Position numbers and translations under genes: made by a program. A stretch of DNA of 15,986 nucleotides from Minisyncoccota bacterium (GTDB lineage Bacteria > Patescibacteriota > Minisyncoccia > Minisyncoccales > PEYH01): assembly GCA_028713795.1 (NCBI GenBank), contig JAQTNP010000016.1, positions 1 through 15,986 of the forward strand, read 5' to 3'. The notes under the pieces were generated by a model. It made no database searches and was not told the origin of the DNA. It worked only from the letters and a program-made list of their open reading frames with translations. Positions 1 through 6,158 of this stretch are shown piece after piece; the first letter of the stretch is position 1, and each line of letters begins with the position of its first letter.

Positions 1-311
1 AAGGATTGGAGATCATTCATTACGGGGTCTAATATGTAATGCTGTATTTCTATTGCGAGCGTATTACAGAGGGAATCTTCCGATGGCAAGATTTTTTCCT
101 TTATTGCCTCAGCAATCTTATCGGGAGGGAGAAGACCAATTAAGACTTGCCCTACTATTTTTGCAACAGAGGCAGTATCGTCAATATTATGTAATTTACA
201 GATATTAGAAACAGCATCAGCTGTGTCTCCGGAAAAAATCGCATCCTTTAAATTTTCTGGCAAACTATTAAAAATTTCCCAACGCTGTTCTTTGGTTAGT
301 TCGAAAGTCAT
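1..311 (-). CDS. Unrecognised protein, 3' end outside the window
   Basis: An open frame on the minus strand starts with ATG at 311-309 and runs off the left edge, giving 103 residues of the N-terminal part. The protein begins MTFELTKEQRWEIFNSLP and is acidic and probably helical. It has no signal peptide, membrane segment or motif that I recognise. Its third-position composition is AT-rich like the other chromosomal genes, in contrast to the GC-rich gene that diverges from it at 469. There is no Shine-Dalgarno site. A candidate promoter (343-348 and 320-325) would start transcription almost at the ATG, so the mRNA may be leaderless. I assign no function. Because the frame is intact over its full visible length and starts at a plausible site, I think it is a real gene. 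Confidence 0.7.
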   Translation of the reverse strand, partial: MTFELTKEQRWEIFNSLPENLKDAIFSGDTADAVSNICKLHNIDDTASVAKIVGQVLIGLLPPDKIAEAIKEKILPSEDSLCNTLAIEIQHYILDPVMNDLQS

Positions 312-319
312 ACAATTAA

Positions 320-348
320 ATTCTATCACAAATAGAAATATTTGACTA
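320..348 (-). promoter_or_regulatory. Candidate promoter for the leftward partial gene
   Basis: Read on the minus strand, TAGTCA (348-343) and TAGAAT (325-320) are separated by 17 bases. The -10 matches the sigma-70 consensus at 5 of 6 positions and the -35 at 4 of 6. The predicted start lies about at 313, two bases before the ATG, which implies a leaderless transcript. Confidence 0.4.
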
Positions 349-395
349 CCAAGTATTCTGTACATAAGTCGGGATCCGTTAGTAGCCTTGTATGC

Positions 396-425
396 TTGAC
401 CGGGGAACATATTATATGGTATAAT
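396..425 (+). promoter_or_regulatory. Strong sigma-70-type promoter of the SPFH gene
   Basis: TTGACC (396-401) and a perfect TATAAT (420-425) are separated by 18 bases. The predicted start is near 432, which leaves a 5' leader of about 37 bases before the ATG at 469. The leader carries the Shine-Dalgarno site. Confidence 0.7.
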
Positions 426-453
426 ATGAATACCGAAATGATGATCGTTTAAA

Positions 454-459
454 AGGAGG
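454..459 (+). promoter_or_regulatory. Shine-Dalgarno site that decides the SPFH start codon
   Basis: AGGAGG ends directly against an ATG at 460, which is too close for initiation. It lies nine bases upstream of a second in-frame ATG at 469, a normal spacing. The start is therefore placed at 469, three codons inside the longest frame. This is the only canonical Shine-Dalgarno site found before a gene in the window. Confidence 0.8.
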
Positions 460-468
460 ATGAGGCCG

Positions 469-1572
469 ATGGCGGCCAAACAACCAGAGAAGAAAGAGGC
501 GAAGGTGGCTAAGAGGAAGATAGGATCGAAAGGATATCTGGGACTTGCGATTATCCTTGCAATGTTCCTGGTGTTCGTCGGTCTTTGCTTTCTCGGAGCC
601 TGGTGGGGATTGGGCGGATTCCTGCTCATGCTTATCGTGTGGGCAGTGGTCTGGTGGAACATGTTGGTTCCCGAAGACATGTTCGGGACCATCGTGCCGC
701 CAGGAACCTTCAAGGTTCTGTCTTTGCTAGGACAGCCCTACAAGGCTTTGTCCAACATTGACGAACCCAAGAGTTCCGACGAAACGGTACCTAGGCGCAG
801 GTTGCTCGGTGCCCTGTACATCTTTTTCTGGCCGTTTGTGAAGGTCCAGAACGCCTGGAAGGTTGACCTAGACCCCAGATCGTTGACGGGCGAACTCAAC
901 GAGGTCGTGGACTACCTTCCTGGGTACGTCATACCGTTCCAGGTAGTCATTCAGGGCCTTGAGACGGTTGGAAGCATGGAACTGGACTTCGTGTTCAGCT
1001 TCCGATACTGGACTACGAATCCGCTGAGGCGGATCAAGGTTCGTCTCTGGAAGACGATCGTTCTAGAGCAAGTCGAGGCGGCCATCTTCAATATCGCGAA
1101 GAAGTATGACTACTATGGTAGTCAAGAGGGGCAGAAAGTAGTGAGCGACGAGATGGTCCAAGCGATCAGAGATCAACTTCCTGAGCTAGCAGAGCTTCTA
1201 GGAGGAAGACTGGAGATCGTCGGCCATGCAGAAGCTGTTGCGTCTGCAGAGGTCAATGAGGCCAGCGCTCGGGAAAGACAAGCTCAGGCCGAGAGTCGTC
1301 GGATCCAGACCCTTGCAGAAGGAGAAGCTGCAGCCACCCTTATCAGGGCAAAGGCAGGTAAAGAAGCTACCGCTCTATCTGGTAAGGGTAGGGCGGCAGC
1401 TCTACGAGCGGAGATCGAGGTCGTTCAAGCAGGAGGAGACTCTGGTAAGGCAGTATTGGTGGCTGAAGCCGCCAGGACTTCCTCTGTAGGGCTCGCCATG
1501 GCAGCCAACATCATTGACCTTAAGGGTATTGGTCGGGGAGATGGTCTGACTGTCAGGGTCGAGCAGAAGTAG
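469..1572 (+). CDS. SPFH/band-7 (flotillin/stomatin-like) membrane protein, GC-rich
   Basis: This 367-residue protein has a Lys-rich N-terminus, then a long hydrophobic stretch at about 22-66 that fits two adjacent membrane helices. A beta-rich region follows at about 70-200 and resembles an SPFH domain (for example GSMELDFVFSFRY, followed by a TTNP turn). The last part, about 240-345, is an Ala/Glu/Arg-rich helix of the flotillin type, with repeats such as AEGEAA and AKAGKEA. SPFH proteins form oligomeric membrane scaffolds that organise proteases, secretion or microdomains; the specific role here is unknown. Base composition is about 56% G+C in three sampled lines, against about 28-33% in lines sampled from cca and pnp. 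The gene has its own promoter, Shine-Dalgarno site and terminator, so it looks like a transferred or specially expressed single-gene unit. The SPFH assignment rests on architecture and short motifs, so it is probable rather than certain. Confidence 0.75.
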   Translation: MAAKQPEKKEAKVAKRKIGSKGYLGLAIILAMFLVFVGLCFLGAWWGLGGFLLMLIVWAVVWWNMLVPEDMFGTIVPPGTFKVLSLLGQPYKALSNIDEPKSSDETVPRRRLLGALYIFFWPFVKVQNAWKVDLDPRSLTGELNEVVDYLPGYVIPFQVVIQGLETVGSMELDFVFSFRYWTTNPLRRIKVRLWKTIVLEQVEAAIFNIAKKYDYYGSQEGQKVVSDEMVQAIRDQLPELAELLGGRLEIVGHAEAVASAEVNEASARERQAQAESRRIQTLAEGEAAATLIRAKAGKEATALSGKGRAAALRAEIEVVQAGGDSGKAVLVAEAARTSSVGLAMAANIIDLKGIGRGDGLTVRVEQK

Positions 1573-1591
1573 ATCGTCCTTTGAAGAAAAC

Positions 1592-1632
1592 ACGGGGTAT
1601 GCGCGAAGCTGCGTATACCCCGTATCCTTTTT
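1592..1632 (+). terminator. Rho-independent terminator, probably bidirectional
   Basis: A 13-bp stem (1592-1604 with 1611-1623, one G-U pair) encloses the loop GAAGCT and is followed by a T-rich tract at 1627-1632. It closes the SPFH unit. On the minus strand the same stem lies just past the stop of the VirB6-like gene and is followed by TTTTCTTC, so it may end that transcript as well. Confidence 0.85.
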
Positions 1633-1638
1633 ATTTTA

Positions 1639-3837
1639 TTATGGTGGTGGTGGATTATTATGTGGATTGCCTCCACCTCCGGGCGTTGGGCCACCACCTC
1701 CTCCTGGTCCACCCCCTCCACCTCCGGGCGTTGGGCCACCACCTCCACCTCCGGGCGCTGGAATACCTCTATATCTTCCCCAAGCTGTATTTATATTTGC
1801 ATTATCATGTAAACCAGGTCTTCTATCTGGGGTTTGATCAAATCCTAGGCCTAAGGCAGCATTGCTTTGGAGATATTTTAATATTCTTGGATCAACCGTA
1901 TCGAAAATTTGATCAGTATTGCCAGCAGCTCTTGCATTTTCATATTGTTGCTGTACGTAGTCGTCTAATGTTCCTGTGAACTGAAATCCAAATTCTTTAG
2001 CTGCTTCTCCTATTTGGTTAGGAGACCAGAATTGTGCAGCGGCTGCCGCTACATCTTCCATAGGAATATTAGAAACTCGTAATTGTTTGATAGCTTCTTT
2101 CGTTTTAGCTTCTCCCAATACCTTTTCGGTCCAAGTTCGATATCCTTTTTGATGATCTTCATCGGTGAGTCCATCAGTGTGATATTTTCTTTGATCAGTA
2201 GCGTCTAGTCTAGTAGTTGATCTTTGCAATATATCAGAGAATCTATTACTCACAGTATCGTCTCCCAAGAAAACTCTTTCTAGAGCCTCTCGTTCTTTAT
2301 CCCTACCAAGCCTTACAGATGCTTCATAGATATCAGCAATCTTATCATTATTAAAGACAGCTCTATTTCTAATTATTGACTCAAATTGTTTCTGATCCAT
2401 TGCTTTTGCAATTATTCCTAAAAGTTCTGCACCATCAATAGTTTTACTTGCGGCATTGAGAATTTGATTATTGGTCTTGTCCTTAGCCTTATCCTCTCCC
2501 AAATTTTCTGCTCTTTTATCCTGTGTTTCTGTGCCGAATCTTCCACGAGTAATCCCTTGGTAAAAATCTCCAGCCTTGCCAGCACCATCGGCAAATCTTC
2601 TATAGGCCCAACCACGAAATCCTCCTCTCTTTGTTCCATCGTCATTCATGCCCCAATCAGGTTTTACCATAGTATGACTTTCTAGCCATCTCGCAGCAGT
2701 AGAGGTTCTTATCGGCTCTGCAACTTTTCTTCCCCATTTTGTGGCACTTCTCCTACTGAATCCTTTGCTCCACTTTAGGCCTCTGCCCTGAACTTTTTTG
2801 GCAAAACCAGTAACAACACTAGCTCCCATTGCAGAAGTGGACATTGTGATATAGGCGCCAGCTCCCAAAAGAACCAATGGTATAAATTGTAATAATATGC
2901 CCCCAAGCACAGAGTAGCCAGTGTCTTTGCCGAGTACTCCTGGTCCAGCTATAATATTTATTTCGGTGACCATCACCTGTGCTAGATAAAGAAAGAATGC
3001 CCCCCCTACACCAACAAAACACCATTGTAGGAAATTACGCCACCATTTTTCCCAAACAATTTTCCTAGTCGCTGGCAGAATGTAAGAAAAGAATGCCAGA
3101 GGGGCCATGATTACTAGAATCCATAGGGCTATATGCCTTATTAGTAACAATCCGGCAAAAAGCAGTAGGATAAAGGAAGACAATATATTAATGATAGTGA
3201 AAAGGATTCCTTTGAAAATAAACGTCCCATTAACTAGTCCCAAAGGATTTGTTATTATGCTTTGCCAGAGACCAAAAAGGCTTTGCCATGCATTACTTAC
3301 AATTGAAACTTGTTCTCCGTAAGCTAGCAACCCCTTACTTACAAATAAATTCATTATTATATTGGATGCATCTATTAGCGCTCCACATATTACAGGAGTA
3401 AAATTTATTAATAAGGCAATAATAACAAGGGTTGGAAGGGTTTTCTGAACTTGATATTCCTTTATTCTCAGAGCGGTTCCTAGTCCTATAGCAATCAGTA
3501 CTAAAATAAATAAGAGATTCGTAAAATCTCTCATTGTCGTCCATCCATAAGTGACTACTAGGTTATCTGCTCCAGTAAAGCTTACTTTTATAAACTTAGG
3601 ATCTACTACCCAACTTAAAATTGCATTAGACACCCCCAATGCTGCTACAGAAACGCCACTCCCGATAACAACATACATAAATATCTCAGCTGCTACCTGA
3701 AACCCCTTAGTTAAAAAATCGACAGCTTGTGTTAAAAAGGGAATACCCTGAGCATTAGATGTTCCAGCAAATCCAAAAAACCAAACGGTAATCGACGATA
3801 ATATTAAAGCGATTTTAGTTTTAAGAAATTTTATCAT
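1639..3837 (-). CDS. VirB6/TrbL-like polytopic membrane protein with Gly/Pro tail
   Basis: This 732-residue protein starts with a signal-like segment (residues 1-29, possible cleavage after SNA). About seven hydrophobic segments follow up to residue 345. They include a block with PLAFFSYILPA and a Trp-rich loop (EKWWRNFLQW), which I associate with TrbL/VirB6-type type IV secretion proteins of Patescibacteria. From about 350 to 690 the chain is hydrophilic and probably cytoplasmic. The last 40 or so residues are almost only Gly, Pro and Thr. VirB6-family proteins form the inner-membrane part of the translocation channel. No VirB4, VirB8 or coupling ATPase lies nearby, so partners must be encoded elsewhere; a VirB2-like pilin is at 12696-13463. 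The gene starts 12 bases after rsmA on the same strand and is probably cotranscribed. No Shine-Dalgarno site is seen. Confidence 0.75.
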   Translation of the reverse strand: MIKFLKTKIALILSSITVWFFGFAGTSNAQGIPFLTQAVDFLTKGFQVAAEIFMYVVIGSGVSVAALGVSNAILSWVVDPKFIKVSFTGADNLVVTYGWTTMRDFTNLLFILVLIAIGLGTALRIKEYQVQKTLPTLVIIALLINFTPVICGALIDASNIIMNLFVSKGLLAYGEQVSIVSNAWQSLFGLWQSIITNPLGLVNGTFIFKGILFTIINILSSFILLLFAGLLLIRHIALWILVIMAPLAFFSYILPATRKIVWEKWWRNFLQWCFVGVGGAFFLYLAQVMVTEINIIAGPGVLGKDTGYSVLGGILLQFIPLVLLGAGAYITMSTSAMGASVVTGFAKKVQGRGLKWSKGFSRRSATKWGRKVAEPIRTSTAARWLESHTMVKPDWGMNDDGTKRGGFRGWAYRRFADGAGKAGDFYQGITRGRFGTETQDKRAENLGEDKAKDKTNNQILNAASKTIDGAELLGIIAKAMDQKQFESIIRNRAVFNNDKIADIYEASVRLGRDKEREALERVFLGDDTVSNRFSDILQRSTTRLDATDQRKYHTDGLTDEDHQKGYRTWTEKVLGEAKTKEAIKQLRVSNIPMEDVAAAAAQFWSPNQIGEAAKEFGFQFTGTLDDYVQQQYENARAAGNTDQIFDTVDPRILKYLQSNAALGLGFDQTPDRRPGLHDNANINTAWGRYRGIPAPGGGGGGPTPGGGGGGPGGGGGPTPGGGGNPHNNPPPP
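1671..1757 (-). repeat. 45-bp-period repeat coding the Gly/Pro tail
   Basis: A 31-base sequence at 1671-1701 recurs exactly at 1716-1746 (period 45 bases, 15 codons). A shorter copy of 15 bases lies at 1743-1757. On the minus strand the repeat encodes PTPGGGGGG-type units. The reading frame is kept, so the copy number can vary without breaking the gene. Confidence 0.9.
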
Positions 3838-3849
3838 TTCTTAATAATA

Positions 3850-4677
3850 TCACAATTTAAAATTCAAAGTAAGATTTATCCACTCCTCCATTTTTATATC
3901 CTCAGGTCTTACTTTAATATCTATATTTGATTTCTCAATCCAATCAATTATCTTGTCTTTATCCCCTAATCCAGATAAATTATTAACAATAGTTTTTCTA
4001 GGATGAGAAAAACCAAATTTTAATATCTTAAAAAATAATTCTCTGTCAACATCGGGCAAGTTTTTCTGTATATCAGCGATATGCAATACTGCGCCGTCTA
4101 CTTTTGGTTTCGGCCAAAATAATTCTTTAGATAGATAAAAAAGAATTTTGCTCTTTCCATAGAAATCAAAAGCTATTCTCGGCAAACTGGATTTTTTATC
4201 GCATATTTTCTGCGCAACCTCCTTTTGGATAATTACAATCATGTCTTTGGGGGGGGATTCATATTCCAAAAACTCCCTAATTATTCTTAAGGATATATTG
4301 TATGGAAGATTAGCAACTAATTTATACGATTCGATGCTTAAATCGGAAAATATCTTTTTTAGATCAATTTTTAAAATGTCTTCATTAAAGACAATTACAT
4401 TATTAAAATCTTTTAAATTCTCTTTGCAGATTTCAGACAAAACTCTGTCTTTTTCAACAGCAATAACAAAATCTGAATTTTTAGCTAATTCTTGAGTCAA
4501 AACCCCTATTCCAGGCCCTATTTCAAGGACAGCATCTGATTTATTAATGCCTGACAATCTAATCAGCTTTAAAATAATGTTTCTATTAATCAAAAAATTC
4601 TGTCCAAGCCCTTTGGTGAGCCGAATTCCGTATTTTTTTAATATTTCTACAATTTCCTTTTTATTAGCCAGGTTCAT
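3850..4677 (-). CDS. rsmA: 16S rRNA (adenine1518/1519-N6)-dimethyltransferase
   Basis: The 275-residue product has the usual length for RsmA/KsgA. This enzyme uses S-adenosylmethionine to dimethylate two adjacent adenines in the last hairpin of 16S rRNA during small-subunit assembly. Early in the chain the family signature KGLGQNFL (residues 22-29) is followed by the SAM-binding motif I, LEIGPGIGVLTQ. The catalytic motif IV NLPYNIS follows near residue 123, then FWPKPKVDGAVL and FSHPRKTIVNNL of the C-terminal part. ATG at 4677 gives the expected N-terminus, and TGA is the stop, which argues for the standard code. The start has no Shine-Dalgarno site. The gene diverges from the peptidase gene at 4720 and leads into the VirB6-like gene. 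Confidence 0.95.
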   Translation of the reverse strand: MNLANKKEIVEILKKYGIRLTKGLGQNFLINRNIILKLIRLSGINKSDAVLEIGPGIGVLTQELAKNSDFVIAVEKDRVLSEICKENLKDFNNVIVFNEDILKIDLKKIFSDLSIESYKLVANLPYNISLRIIREFLEYESPPKDMIVIIQKEVAQKICDKKSSLPRIAFDFYGKSKILFYLSKELFWPKPKVDGAVLHIADIQKNLPDVDRELFFKILKFGFSHPRKTIVNNLSGLGDKDKIIDWIEKSNIDIKVRPEDIKMEEWINLTLNFKL

Positions 4678-4685
4678 AACTATGA

Positions 4686-4714
4686 TTGACTGAATACCAT
4701 AATTTTGATAATCT
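4686..4714 (+). promoter_or_regulatory. Candidate promoter of the LysM-M23 gene
   Basis: TTGACT (4686-4691) matches the -35 consensus at 5 of 6 positions. The best -10 choices are GATAAT (4707-4712, 15-base spacer) or TAATCT (4709-4714, 17-base spacer). Either would start transcription at about 4719-4721, on top of the TTG start codon. Confidence 0.4.
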
Positions 4715-4719
4715 AGGTA

Positions 4720-5769
4720 TTGAATAGAGTTATTAATATTAAATATATTTTACCTCTAAAAGATAAACTTATCATCTTTGATTGGCTCAGAAAGAGGTTC
4801 CGAGCCGTTTTTTTCTGCGCCTTTTTAATATTCATCTTAACAGTGATTATTGTAAGAAGCTATACATATGTTGATTATTTTGAGCCGACAACTATTAATA
4901 ACAACAACCTATTCCTAAGCCAGGGCGAAGAAAAAAAAGGCCTTCCAGCAACTATAACAATTGAAGAAAACTGCGTAAAAGCGTCTTGTGCACCGGAAAA
5001 CTTAAACTCAAAAACCTTGGCAACTATTACTGGCCAGGATTTAGGGGCCAATTCTGAGAATAAAATCATTGATTATATAGTTCAGGAAGGAGATACGATA
5101 AAAAGCATAGCTCAGGACTTTGGCATAAGCAGTAACACTATTGCCTGGGCCAATAATATATCTACAACTACGAAATTAAAAGTTGGCCAAGTGCTAATAA
5201 TATTGCCAGTAACTGGAACAATGCATCTTGTCGGAACAGGAGAAACTTTGAGCAGCATCACCAAGCTGTACAAAGGCAGCCTGACCGAAGTAATAGCTTT
5301 TAATGAACTTTCTTCTGAGGGAAAAGTATATATCGGAGATATCGTAATAATTCCTGATGGAGTAAGGCCAGCCAAACAGACAACTTCAAGCACAAAGATT
5401 GCTCTTCCAAATTCATATTTTATCTGCCCGGTTCCAGCTCCCTGGAAGATAAGCCAGGGACTGCATTGGTATAATGCAGTTGATTTTACTACCGGTCAAT
5501 GCGGATCTCCCGTATTTGCCGCAGCTGGTGGAACAGTTCAGATAACTGGCAGACAGACGACTGCCGGCAATTATGTAAGAATTCTTCATCCCAACGGAGT
5601 TGTTACCTTCTATGGCCACTTGCAAAGTATTTCAGTAGTTCCCAATCAAACAGTTTCCCAGGGAGATATAATCGGATATATCGGCCATACAGGATATACT
5701 ATTCCTAGCGGAGTGTTAGGCTGCCATCTTCATTTTGATGTCAGAGGAGCAAAAAACCCATTCAGATAA
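4720..5769 (+). CDS. Membrane-anchored M23 peptidase with two LysM domains
   Basis: This 349-residue protein has a short cytoplasmic N-terminus and one membrane segment (about 29-45). Two LysM peptidoglycan-binding domains follow: one from about 119 to 162 (YIVQEGDTIKSIA...) and one from about 168 to 212 (MHLVGTGETLSSI...). A C-terminal M23/LytM-type metallopeptidase domain covers about 243-349. Such enzymes cut peptide cross-links in peptidoglycan outside the membrane. Zinc-site residues visible are H300 in YGHL and H336/H338 in HLHFD. The usual HxxxD first motif reads Y251-NAV-D255, with a His at 249 instead. C261 and C335 could form a disulfide. The start is TTG at 4720: an in-frame TAG lies two codons upstream and no ATG, GTG or other TTG lies before the membrane segment. 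Confidence 0.88.
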   Translation: MNRVINIKYILPLKDKLIIFDWLRKRFRAVFFCAFLIFILTVIIVRSYTYVDYFEPTTINNNNLFLSQGEEKKGLPATITIEENCVKASCAPENLNSKTLATITGQDLGANSENKIIDYIVQEGDTIKSIAQDFGISSNTIAWANNISTTTKLKVGQVLIILPVTGTMHLVGTGETLSSITKLYKGSLTEVIAFNELSSEGKVYIGDIVIIPDGVRPAKQTTSSTKIALPNSYFICPVPAPWKISQGLHWYNAVDFTTGQCGSPVFAAAGGTVQITGRQTTAGNYVRILHPNGVVTFYGHLQSISVVPNQTVSQGDIIGYIGHTGYTIPSGVLGCHLHFDVRGAKNPFR

Positions 5770-5778
5770 TGGGCTTTT
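5753..5778. terminator. Bidirectional terminator overlapping the peptidase stop codon
   Basis: CCCATT (5757-5762) pairs with AATGGG (5768-5773) around a five-base loop, and the flanking AAAA/TTTT bases extend the stem. On the plus strand CTTTTG follows; on the minus strand a run of six T follows. The hairpin contains the TAA of the M23 gene (5767-5769) and lies just past the stop of the DksA-like gene (5783), so one element can serve both convergent units. Confidence 0.75.
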
Positions 5779-5782
5779 GTAA

Positions 5783-6157
5783 TTATTTCTTTTCGCAGTC
5801 CAGGCACCATCTAGCTTCAGGACATACCTTTAATCTATCCAAAGGTATTTTTTTATTGCATTTTTCGCACTTTCCATATTCTCCTTTCTTGATTCTTTCT
5901 AAGGCATGGGCCACATTTCTCAGCTTTATCTCAAGAGTATGCTCTAGAGATAATCTATTCATGTATTCTTCAACTTCGTCTTGGGCTGTTTCCATGTTTG
6001 CATCCCCTATGGCTGACTTATCAAGCTTTGGAAAATCAGATTTCCAATTATGATCCAGATTCTCATCTTTCTTCGCAAAAGATTCAAGCTGGCGTTCCAG
6101 CTTGTCTTGCATTTCTATTAATATTTCTTCTTGTTGTTTTAAAAAATCCTTGCTCAT
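5783..6157 (-). CDS. DksA/TraR-type C4 zinc-finger protein
   Basis: This 124-residue protein has a helical, charged N-terminal part (to about residue 85) and a C-terminal zinc finger. The finger is C-x2-C, 17 residues, C-x2-C, within the block from GKCEKC to WCLDCEKK; an additional Cys lies in VCPEAR. This is the pattern of the DksA/TraR/YocK family. DksA itself binds the secondary channel of RNA polymerase and tunes transcription during stringent response, but many family members are only described by the fold, so the target here is inferred. The ATG at 6157 lies one base beyond the TGA of the upstream coiled-coil gene, which suggests translational coupling. It is the last gene of the rpsO-pnp operon. 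No Shine-Dalgarno site is seen. Confidence 0.85.
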   Translation of the reverse strand: MSKDFLKQQEEILIEMQDKLERQLESFAKKDENLDHNWKSDFPKLDKSAIGDANMETAQDEVEEYMNRLSLEHTLEIKLRNVAHALERIKKGEYGKCEKCNKKIPLDRLKVCPEARWCLDCEKK

Positions 6158-6158
6158 A

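Noticed and set aside
460..468. ATG at 460 as the SPFH start
   Set aside because: AGGAGG touches this ATG with no spacing, whereas the ATG at 469 has nine bases of spacing.
1671..1757. Direct repeats considered as a CRISPR array
   Set aside because: The repeats are in frame within a coding region, the spacer between full copies is only 14 bases, and the third copy is partial and offset.
1581..1979. Plus-strand open frame of 132 codons after the SPFH gene
   Set aside because: It starts inside the terminator stem region and is antisense to the repeat tail of the VirB6-like gene; the His/Leu-rich product reflects the repeat.
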